A stretch of 25,964 nucleotides of DNA from JBKPHS01 sp046729975. GTDB taxonomy: Bacteria; Actinomycetota; Thermoleophilia; Solirubrobacterales; Thermoleophilaceae. The DNA lies in contig JBKPHS010000002.1 of the NCBI GenBank assembly GCA_046729975.1, positions 1-25,964 on the forward strand. The letters are read 5' to 3'. A model generated the notes under the pieces. The model ran no database searches, was not told the origin of the DNA, and worked only from the letters and a program-made list of their open reading frames with translations. This document shows positions 1-6,106 of the stretch, in pieces (position 1 is the stretch's first letter; each line of letters starts with the position of its first letter). Both the position numbers and the translations under genes were made by a program.

Positions 1-183
1 GGCCGCCTATACCGGGACGCGCCGCCCGGGGACCTGTTCCTCGTTCTCCACCGGCACCGGCGGGATGCGTTCCCCTCGACCGGCTGCCCGCACCTCGCGC
101 AGACCGTCGTCTCGGTGATCGGCGACGGCGGGCGGCGCCGCCGGCTGCGGCTGCCGGGCCGCGGGGGCCGTTCGCCGGCCTAG
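1..183 (+). CDS. C-terminal fragment of an unidentified protein
   Basis: Frame 1 is open from the first base to a TAG at 181-183, giving 60 residues of a gene that begins before the window. The visible part contains a stretch reading FLVLHRHRRDAF, a lone Cys-Pro-His, and an Arg/Gly-rich tail. I recognise no domain. High GC makes chance open frames common, so coding status is only moderately supported; the stop lies just 2 bp from the convergent end of the HTH remnant at 186. Confidence 0.35.
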   Translation, partial: GRLYRDAPPGDLFLVLHRHRRDAFPSTGCPHLAQTVVSVIGDGGRRRRLRLPGRGGRSPA

Positions 184-185
184 CG

Positions 186-367
186 CTAGGCCATCCGCTC
201 CAGGCCGTCGAGGATCGGGTCGAGCCCGAACTCGTCGTCGCTAGGGATCCGCAGCTTCCTGGCGTCATAGCTGACGGTGGTCGTGGCAACGCCGAGCCGG
301 CGAGCTACGTCTGAGCCCTTGCGCGATGAGCTGTCGAACTTGTTCCCGGGTCTCGCCCCTTGGGCAT
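186..367 (-). pseudogene. decayed small helix-turn-helix gene
   Basis: Read on the minus strand, three frames together spell one HTH protein. An ATG at 367 starts MPKG; a second frame gives REQVRQLIAQGL; a third gives SDVARRLGVATTTVSY, then ARKLRIPSDDEF and a stop at 186-188. Reading it as one protein needs two frameshifts, near 350 and near 312-318. The pattern TREQVR-x-LIA-x-GL-SDVARRLG-x-TVSY-x-ARKL is that of small actinobacterial HTH proteins, sometimes the N-terminal part of HNH-type proteins. Such a domain would bind DNA if intact. The uninterrupted part (about 312 to 186) could still encode a short peptide, but I see no start codon for it. A sequencing error is the alternative to true decay. 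Confidence 0.5.
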
Positions 368-428
368 ATGACGCCTTGGGTCACTGGTCGGTCGCCCTAC
401 TGCGTCGTCGCTATGCTCGACACCCATT

Positions 429-499
429 TGCGGGGTCGAATAATGGAAATTCGCACGGCTCTGGACCGTGAAATCGGGGTTCGAGTCCCTGCCCCGCAG
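429..499 (+). tRNA. tRNA-Gln(CTG)
   Basis: The cloverleaf folds completely. Acceptor TGCGGGG (429-435) pairs with CCCCGCA (492-498). The D stem GAAT/ATTC encloses a 7-nt loop containing GG. Anticodon stem CACGG (454-458)/CCGTG (466-470) has loop CTCTGGA, so the anticodon is CTG at 461-463, reading CAG. The T stem CGGGG/CCCTG encloses TTCGAGT. The U1-A72 pair is typical of bacterial tRNA-Gln. G499 is the discriminator and CCA is not encoded. With C34 it is not a substrate for MnmA-type 2-thiolation. Confidence 0.95.
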
Positions 500-575
500 C
501 TAGGTTCGCGCAGACAGAGAATTACGGCGGGCGCAACCTTGGCCGCCGCGCGGCAACCTCATCCGATCTAGCTGC
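496..575. repeat. 8-bp inverted repeat downstream of tRNA-Gln
   Basis: GCAGCTAG (496-503, starting in the tRNA 3' end) is matched by CTAGCTGC (568-575), with partly complementary AGGTT/AACCT just inside. It could form a processing or termination structure for the tRNA transcript, though there is no T-tract. I saw no direct repeat of the tRNA 3' end that would suggest an integration site. Nothing else is evident between 500 and 657. Confidence 0.3.
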
Positions 576-657
576 TTGAGCGGGAATACGCGGCCCGCCG
601 GACCGGTCATCCATAGGTAGGCGCCCGAGTCGTCCTGCCGACGGAAGGGAAGGGAAG

Positions 658-1149
658 GTGACCATGCAGAGCACGCCCGGTCTCATTCGCGTGAGCTTCG
701 CCGCAGCCATGGCGGCGGTCCTCTTCGCGCTTGCCGCCTGCGGTGGCGACGACGACAACGGCGGAGGGGGAGGCGAGCCCGCGTCCTCCGGCACGCCGGC
801 CGAAACCGTCGATGTGAAAGCCACGGACTTCAAGCTCACCCCGGCCGACCCCGCGGTCGACAAGACCGGGACGGTCAAATTCCGCCTGACCAACGACGGT
901 GAGGTCGGCCATGCGCTCGAGGTCGAAGGCCCGAATGGCGAGGCCGAGACGGAGCAGATCCCGCCGGGTCAGTCTGCGACGGTCGACGTCGATCTCTCGA
1001 AGCCGGGCAAGTACGAGATGTACTGCCCGGTCGGCAATCACAAAGCCATGGGAATGACGGGCGAGATCACCGTTGCCGGCGGTTCGGGCTCCTCCGGCGG
1101 CTCGACCACCGAGGACAAGGGCGACGACAGCGGCGGCTCCGGCTACTAG
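658..1149 (+). CDS. cupredoxin-like lipoprotein
   Basis: A secreted blue-copper-type protein of 163 residues, probably tethered to the outer face of the membrane. An N-terminal hydrophobic signal (residues 9-26) ends in a lipobox-like LAAC followed by an Asp/Gly-rich linker. The cupredoxin fold runs from about 45 to 140. Expected type-1 copper ligands are visible: His in EVGHALEV, then Cys, His and Met in CPVGNHKAMGM. A flexible Gly/Ser tail follows. Function is likely electron transfer or copper handling; no linked oxidase is in the window. The frame opens with GTG at 658 behind a GAAGGGAAGGGAA purine run; ATG at 664, preceded by AAGGTGA, is an equally good start. Confidence 0.85.
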   Translation: MTMQSTPGLIRVSFAAAMAAVLFALAACGGDDDNGGGGGEPASSGTPAETVDVKATDFKLTPADPAVDKTGTVKFRLTNDGEVGHALEVEGPNGEAETEQIPPGQSATVDVDLSKPGKYEMYCPVGNHKAMGMTGEITVAGGSGSSGGSTTEDKGDDSGGSGY

Positions 1150-1186
1150 GTCTGGTCCACTGAGTCGCGCCACTGCCCGGTTCTGC

Positions 1187-1201
1187 GGTTGCAGGGCAAC
1201 C
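1187..1201 (+). terminator. possible weak terminator hairpin after the cupredoxin gene
   Basis: GGTTGC-AGG-GCAACC forms a perfect 6-bp stem with a 3-nt loop, 38 bp after the cupredoxin stop. There is no T-tract, so termination strength is doubtful; it sits in the short gap between convergent genes. Confidence 0.3.
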
Positions 1202-1249
1202 ACTAAATCGAGCAGCGCCGCTTGTTCAGGCTCGGGGCGAAAACCCGTG

Positions 1250-1268
1250 AGCCCGGCGGATCCGGGCT
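1250..1268 (-). terminator. possible terminator hairpin at the end of the ABC exporter operon
   Basis: AGCCCGG (1250-1256) pairs with CCGGGCT (1262-1268) around a 5-nt loop, overlapping the minus-strand stop codon at 1267-1269. In the minus direction the stem is followed within about 10 nt by GGGTTTTCG, a weak T run. Plausible intrinsic terminator, not a strong one. Confidence 0.35.
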
Positions 1269-3063
1269 ACGCCGCGGCCTGCTCCGCCCAGTCGCTGTAC
1301 AGCCGCGCGTACGCCCCGCCCGCCTCCACCAGCTCGTCGTGGGTGCCCTGCTCGGCGATCCTTCCGTGCTCGAGCACCACGATCCGGCCGGCGCTCCTGA
1401 TCGTCGAGAGGCGGTGCGCGATCACGATCGCCGTCCGTCCCGAGAGCAGCCGTCGCAGTCCGTGCTCGATGCGAGCCTCGGTGTGGACGTCCACGTTGGA
1501 CGTCGCCTCGTCGAGGATCAGGATGCGGGGGTCCGCGGCGGCGGCCCGCGCGAACGCCACGAGCTGGCGCTGCCCTGCGGAGAGGTGCCCGCCGCGCTCG
1601 CCGACCTCGGTGTCGTAGCCGTCGGGTAGGTCCTGGATGAACTCGTGCGCGCCCACCGCCCGCGCCGCGACCTCGACCTCCTCGTCGCCCGCGCCGGGTG
1701 CCCCGAACGCGATGTTGTCCCGGATCGTGCCCGAGAACAGGAAGCCCTCCTGCGGCACCATGCCGAGCTGCGACCGCAACGAGCGCTCGGTGACGTCGCG
1801 TAGGTCGTGGCCGTCGACGAGCACGCGGCCGCTGGTCGGATCGTGGAACCGGGCCACGAGCTTCGCGAGCGTCGACTTGCCCGCGCCGGTGGCCCCCACG
1901 AGGGCCACGGTCTGCCCCGGCGGCACGACCAGGTCGATGTCGTGCAGCGCCGGATCCGGGTCGTCGGGCCCCGCGTACCCGAACGTCACGTGGTCGAACC
2001 GGATCTCGCCGCCCACGCGCGGTAGCTCGACCGCCGCCTCGCCGTCGCGCAGCTCCGGCTCCTCGTCGAGCAGCTCGAATACCTTGTCGAGCGCCGCCAT
2101 GCCGGCCTGGTAGGTCGTATAGAGCTGCGAGAGCTGCTGGATCGGGTCGAAGAAGCTGTTCAGATAGAAGACGAACGACGCCAGCACGCCGATCGTGACC
2201 CCGCCGCCGGAAACGACCTGGTTACCGCCGTAGATCAGGATGCCGGCGGTCGCGACAGCCGACAGGAGCTCGACCGACGGAAAGTAGGCGGCATTGAGGT
2301 GGACCGTCTTCATGTTGGCGTCGCGGTTCTCGTCGTTCAGGTCCGCGAAGCGAGCCTTGTGCCGCTCCTCCTGCCCGAACGCGCGCACGACCCGGATCCC
2401 GGACAGGGTCTCCTGGAGGTACGCGGTCACGAGGCCGATCTTCTCTCGCGTCAGACGGTAGGCCTCGGCGGACACGATCCGGAAGACGACGCTCCCGATC
2501 GCGAGCACAGGAAAGACGAGGAAGGTGATCAGCGCCAGTTCGGCGTCGAGCAGGAGCAGGATCGCCGCGGTGCCGATCAGGGTCAGGCTCGAGGAGAAGA
2601 GCGTCACGACGCCGTCCGTCACGAGCTGGTCGAGCGCCTGGACGTCGTTCGTCAGGCGTGAGATGAGCACGCCCGCCCGGTTGCGCGAGTAGAAGCCGAC
2701 CGAAAGCCGCTGAAGGTGGCTGAAGATCCGCAACCGCAGGTCCTGGAGCGCCCGCTGTCCGACCCAGTTCACGAGATAGGTCTCCGCGTAGGTCGCTCCC
2801 CACGTGATCAGCGCGCTCGCGAGGAAGAGGATCACGATGACGGTTAGCGCGCCCGTGTCGCCGCCACGGATGCCGTCGTCGATCGCACGGCCGGCGAGAT
2901 ACGGAGGCGCGAGGCTGGCGGCGGTTCCCACCGCGAGCGCTGTGAACATCAGCAGGACGCGGCCGCGGTATGGCCGCAGCAGCTCGAGCAGGCCGCGCAC
3001 CTTGCGGGTGCGCCCCACCTCGCCGCGCACGACCCGCCAGAGCGATGTCACCCGCGCGCTCAC
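1267..3063 (-). CDS. ABC exporter half-transporter, catalytically competent subunit
   Basis: A type IV (ABCB/MsbA-like) exporter half of 598 residues: a six-helix transmembrane domain (about 35-325) followed by a nucleotide-binding domain. Walker A GATGAGKST lies near 390, the signature LSAGQRQ near 493, Walker B LILDEATSNVD near 516 with the catalytic Glu intact, and the switch His in IAHRLST near 550. The gene starts at GTG 3063, overlapping the upstream partner's TGA by 4 bp, so the two are translationally coupled and presumably form a heterodimer. The signature's second Gly is Ala (LSAGQ), the kind of change seen in TAP2-like subunits that complete the non-hydrolytic site. Substrate cannot be read from sequence; lipids or drugs are usual for the family. 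Confidence 0.92.
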   Translation of the reverse strand: MSARVTSLWRVVRGEVGRTRKVRGLLELLRPYRGRVLLMFTALAVGTAASLAPPYLAGRAIDDGIRGGDTGALTVIVILFLASALITWGATYAETYLVNWVGQRALQDLRLRIFSHLQRLSVGFYSRNRAGVLISRLTNDVQALDQLVTDGVVTLFSSSLTLIGTAAILLLLDAELALITFLVFPVLAIGSVVFRIVSAEAYRLTREKIGLVTAYLQETLSGIRVVRAFGQEERHKARFADLNDENRDANMKTVHLNAAYFPSVELLSAVATAGILIYGGNQVVSGGGVTIGVLASFVFYLNSFFDPIQQLSQLYTTYQAGMAALDKVFELLDEEPELRDGEAAVELPRVGGEIRFDHVTFGYAGPDDPDPALHDIDLVVPPGQTVALVGATGAGKSTLAKLVARFHDPTSGRVLVDGHDLRDVTERSLRSQLGMVPQEGFLFSGTIRDNIAFGAPGAGDEEVEVAARAVGAHEFIQDLPDGYDTEVGERGGHLSAGQRQLVAFARAAAADPRILILDEATSNVDVHTEARIEHGLRRLLSGRTAIVIAHRLSTIRSAGRIVVLEHGRIAEQGTHDELVEAGGAYARLYSDWAEQAAA

Positions 3064-4823
3064 AGGCCGGCCACCTCGCGCTCGAGCGCCTTCCGCGTCA
3101 GGAACACCTGGTCGGGAAGGCCCTTCTCGGCAATCGCGGCGTAGAGGTTCGAGTCCTCCAGCAGCTCCTCATGGGTGCCGCGCGCGGCGATCGTGCCCTC
3201 GTCCAGCACCACGATCTCGTCTGCCAGCGCGATGGTCGAGAGGCGATGGGCGATCACGAACGTGGTCCGGTCCGCCATCAGCTCGCGGAGCGCCTGCTTG
3301 ATCCGGTTCTCGGTCGTCGCGTCGACGCTCGAGGTCGCGTCGTCGAGGATCAGGATGCGCGGATTCATGATCAGGGCGCGCGCGATCGAGAGTCGCTGGC
3401 GCTGCCCGCCCGAGAGCGTGTATCCACGCTCGCCCACGCGGGTGTCGTAGCCGTCGGGGAGGGTCTCGATGAACTGGTGCGCGCCTGCGCGCCAGGCAGC
3501 CTGCTCGATCTCCTCCTCGCTCGCGTCGGGCCGCGCGTAGGCGATGTTCTCCCGCACGCTGGCCGAGAACAGGAACGGATCGTCGGACACCAGGGCGATC
3601 TGACTTCGCAGCGACCGCAGGTCGACGTCACGCAGATTGGCGCCGTCCACGAGCACCTGGCCCGAAGTCGGGTCGTACAGCCGCGGGATCAGCGCGACCA
3701 GGGTCGTCTTCCCGGAGCCGGTCGGACCGACGAGCGCGACGGTGCGGCCCGGCTCCACCGTCAGATCGACGTCGCTCAGGACGGGCGGGCCGTCTCCGTA
3801 GGCGAAGCTCACCCCGCGAAGCTCCACGCGCCCGCCGCCCTCCGGGAGCGGCCGCGCATCTGGCGGCTGCACGAGCCGAGGCTCGCGGTCGAGCAGCTCG
3901 AACACCCGCGCGCCGGAGGCGACCGCGCGCTGTGCCATCCCGAGCGCGATGCCGAGCATCCGCACCGGAGACGTGAGCAGGGTGACGTACCCGTAGAAGG
4001 CCACGAACTCGCCGACCGTGATCGAGCCGTTCGCCGCCTGGCGGCCCCCGATCAGGAGGACCGCGGCGAGGCTCAGGTTCGGGAGGAAGCCGATGAACGG
4101 GTTGTAATAGGCGCGCAGCCGGGTGGAGACCATCGACTGGTCGAAGACCCTCCTCACGGAGCGCCGGAAGCGCGCGAGCTGGCGGGCCTCCTGCGCGAAC
4201 GCCTTCACCACGCGGACGCCCGAGATGTTCTCCTCGGCCTCCGCCGTCAGCTCCGCGATCCGCTGCTGCACCTCTTGCGATGCGGGCCGGTTGCGCTTCC
4301 CGTACCTGTACGCGACCCAGATCACGAACGGCGTGGGGGCCAGCGCGACCACCGCGAGCTCGGGCTCCAGGGCGAGCATCACGCCCGCCGCCACCAGGAT
4401 GGTGATCGCCGACTGGAGGATGAAGATCAGGCCGTAGCCGAGGAAGAAGCGGACCGACTGCAGGTCGACAGTCGAGCGCGACATGAGCTGGCCGGTCTGC
4501 TGATCGTCGAAGAAGCCGAGCTCGAGCGACTGGAGATGGCCGTACATCCGGTTCCGGAGGTCGAACTCCACGCCGAGCGACACCCGGCCGGCCACGAGCC
4601 GGCGGGCGACGCTGAAGGCCAGACGGAGCACGCCCGCGCCGACGATCGCGATCGCGAGCGGCCACAGGTTCTCCTCGCCGGCGCGGATCTCGTCGACGGT
4701 ACGGCCGACGAGATAGGGGACCACGACGCCGGCGCCCATGGCGACCGCGGCGAGCGCGAAGGATGCGATGACCCCCCGGCGGTAGGGCCGGAGGAAGCCA
4801 AGCAGTCGCCAGAAGACGTTCAT
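3060..4823 (-). CDS. ABC exporter half-transporter, degenerate-site subunit
   Basis: First gene of the exporter operon, 587 residues. An N-terminal six-helix domain (about 10-310) is followed by the ATPase domain with Walker A GPTGSGKTT near 369, a canonical LSGGQRQR near 471, Walker B LILDDATSSVD near 494 and switch His in IAHRLST near 525. The residue after the Walker B Asp is Asp rather than the catalytic Glu, as in TM287 or TAP1, so this subunit should contribute the degenerate ATP site while its consensus signature serves the partner's active site. ATG at 4823 has no Shine-Dalgarno, but TAAAGT lies 6 nt upstream, suggesting a leaderless mRNA. Confidence 0.92.
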   Translation of the reverse strand: MNVFWRLLGFLRPYRRGVIASFALAAVAMGAGVVVPYLVGRTVDEIRAGEENLWPLAIAIVGAGVLRLAFSVARRLVAGRVSLGVEFDLRNRMYGHLQSLELGFFDDQQTGQLMSRSTVDLQSVRFFLGYGLIFILQSAITILVAAGVMLALEPELAVVALAPTPFVIWVAYRYGKRNRPASQEVQQRIAELTAEAEENISGVRVVKAFAQEARQLARFRRSVRRVFDQSMVSTRLRAYYNPFIGFLPNLSLAAVLLIGGRQAANGSITVGEFVAFYGYVTLLTSPVRMLGIALGMAQRAVASGARVFELLDREPRLVQPPDARPLPEGGGRVELRGVSFAYGDGPPVLSDVDLTVEPGRTVALVGPTGSGKTTLVALIPRLYDPTSGQVLVDGANLRDVDLRSLRSQIALVSDDPFLFSASVRENIAYARPDASEEEIEQAAWRAGAHQFIETLPDGYDTRVGERGYTLSGGQRQRLSIARALIMNPRILILDDATSSVDATTENRIKQALRELMADRTTFVIAHRLSTIALADEIVVLDEGTIAARGTHEELLEDSNLYAAIAEKGLPDQVFLTRKALEREVAGL

Positions 4824-4829
4824 GCCATT

Positions 4830-4835
4830 ACTTTA
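4830..4835 (-). promoter_or_regulatory. -10 element of the ABC exporter operon (leaderless type)
   Basis: On the minus strand TAAAGT occupies 4835-4830, leaving 6 nt before the ATG at 4823. No Shine-Dalgarno is present. The spacing places transcription start at or next to the start codon. No clear -35 is seen. Confidence 0.45.
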
Positions 4836-4898
4836 CTTTGTGAAGCTGAGGCCGCACAGGGTCGCGGCCTGCTCGTTCGCGTATCAGCAGCCCGCAAC

Positions 4899-5300
4899 TC
4901 AGGGGCCGCCGTGGCGATGCACATGCTCGGGGCGGATCTTGAGGATCACGCGCACCTCGCCCTCCCTCAGCGGATACCGCTCCTCGCCCCTGTACTTCCG
5001 AGCGAGCTTGTGCATGTGCTCGTCGGCGCCCTCGTGGGTCTCCCCGGCCAGCCGGCCGCGAATCGCGACGTACTCCTCCGGGTCGTCCGTGTTCTGCACC
5101 GCGAGGGCGGCGCGCCCGTTGCGGCGCAGGTTGCGCGGCCACAGACGGCCCTCGGCGCTGTTCAGCAGGATGAGCCCGTCCTCGATGTCGACCCACGTGG
5201 GGTTGACCTGGGGGAAGCCGTCGGCGCGGACCGTTCCCACCTGTGCGTAGTTGTCCGCCTCGATGAGGCGGCGGCTGCGCTCGTCCAGCTGCTGGGGCAT
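4899..5300 (-). CDS. PPOX-class FMN/F420-dependent oxidoreductase
   Basis: A 133-residue split-beta-barrel protein of the pyridoxamine-phosphate-oxidase-like superfamily. Characteristic parts are the opening YAQVGTVRADGFPQVNPTWV (residues 18-37) and the following strand pairs, including RLWPRNLRRNGRAALAV and EEYVAIRGRL. Length and motifs fit the small actinobacterial enzymes that reduce substrates with F420H2 or bind FMN/heme; which cofactor applies cannot be settled here. The ATG at 5300 is preceded on the minus strand by an AGGAGA Shine-Dalgarno at good spacing. It is transcribed divergently from the sugar-phosphorylase operon, with only 62 bp between the two starts. Confidence 0.82.
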   Translation of the reverse strand: MPQQLDERSRRLIEADNYAQVGTVRADGFPQVNPTWVDIEDGLILLNSAEGRLWPRNLRRNGRAALAVQNTDDPEEYVAIRGRLAGETHEGADEHMHKLARKYRGEERYPLREGEVRVILKIRPEHVHRHGGP

Positions 5301-5328
5301 CGGATTCTCCTGGTTCTTCGGGGCGAGC

Positions 5329-5357
5329 GAAGCCTACGAGGCCCGCGCGTAGGCTTC
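5329..5357. repeat. 10-bp inverted repeat in a divergent promoter region
   Basis: GAAGCCTACG (5329-5338) and CGTAGGCTTC (5348-5357) are perfect inverted copies around a 9-nt spacer, lying between two divergent starts (5300 minus, 5363 plus). The right arm contains the proposed -10 TAGGCT of the plus-strand operon, so the element is well placed as a repressor operator. A hairpin occluding initiation is the alternative. Confidence 0.6.
5350..5355 (+). promoter_or_regulatory. -10 element of the sugar-phosphorylase operon (leaderless type)
   Basis: TAGGCT lies 7 nt before the GTG start at 5363, where no Shine-Dalgarno is visible. It is embedded in the right arm of the 5329-5357 inverted repeat. 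Confidence 0.45.
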
Positions 5358-5362
5358 TGCCC

Positions 5363-6106
5363 GTGCTGGGCTTACCCGACGAAGTGAACGCCTGCCTGTT
5401 CGACCTCGACGGAGTGCTGACCCAGACCGCCGCGCTGCACGCTGCCGCCTGGAAGCAGATGTTCGACGCCTACCTGGGGGACCGGGCGGCCGCGCAGGGC
5501 CAGGATTTCGTCGCCTTCGACCCGGTGGCGGACTACGACGATTACGTCGACGGGAAGCCCCGGCCCGAAGGCGTGCGCTCCTTCCTCGCCACACGCGGCA
5601 TCGAGCTGCCACAGGGCACGCGCGACGATTCACCGGACGCCGAGACGATCGAGGGGCTCGGCAACCGCAAGAACGAGATCGTGCTGGCGTTGATCCACGA
5701 GCGGGGCGTGCAAGCCTACGAGGGATCTGTCCGCTACGTTCGGGCGGCGCGCGAGGCAGGGCTGCGGCGCGCCGTGGTCTCGTCGAGCACTAACTGCCGG
5801 GATGTTTTGGAGGCGGCGGGCATCGATGACCTCTTCGAGGTGGGCATCGACGGCGTGGTGGCCGAGCGCGAGCACCTGAGGGGGAAGCCGGCGCCGGATA
5901 CGTTCCTAGCCGGCGCGCATGCCCTCGGCGTGGCTCCCGCTCAGGCGGCCGTGTTCGAGGATGCGCTGGCCGGGGTCGAGGCGGGGCACGCGGGTGGGTT
6001 CGGCTTCGTCGTCGGAGTCGATCGGGTAGGCCAGGCAGAGGCCCTGCGAGCTCGCGGGGCAGACATCGTCGTCCGAGATCTGTCCGACTTGCTGGAGCCG
6101 TCGTGA
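5363..6106 (+). CDS. beta-phosphoglucomutase-family HAD hydrolase
   Basis: Likely converts beta-glucose 1-phosphate to glucose 6-phosphate in the cytoplasm. The 247-residue protein shows the HAD motifs in order: FDLDGV with nucleophile Asp14 and acid/base Asp16, the second motif SSST near 140, Lys in GKPAPD near 177, and FEDALAGVEAG near 197. The cap domain between motifs I and II is the long helical type of beta-phosphoglucomutases. Its TGA overlaps the GTG of the GH65 gene by 4 bp, an arrangement that pairs this mutase with inverting disaccharide phosphorylases. Start GTG 5363 lacks a Shine-Dalgarno and has a -10-like TAGGCT 7 nt upstream; an internal GTG at 5384 would cut close to motif I. 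Confidence 0.87.
   Translation: MLGLPDEVNACLFDLDGVLTQTAALHAAAWKQMFDAYLGDRAAAQGQDFVAFDPVADYDDYVDGKPRPEGVRSFLATRGIELPQGTRDDSPDAETIEGLGNRKNEIVLALIHERGVQAYEGSVRYVRAAREAGLRRAVVSSSTNCRDVLEAAGIDDLFEVGIDGVVAEREHLRGKPAPDTFLAGAHALGVAPAQAAVFEDALAGVEAGHAGGFGFVVGVDRVGQAEALRARGADIVVRDLSDLLEPS

Noticed and set aside
429..575. Integration (att) site at tRNA-Gln
   Set aside because: No direct repeat of the tRNA 3' end and no integrase in the window; only a short inverted repeat.
2970..5387. Plus-strand open frame of 805 codons
   Set aside because: Runs antisense through the two ABC exporter genes and the PPOX gene; its composition (rich in His, Arg, Glu, Asp) is typical of a GC-rich shadow.
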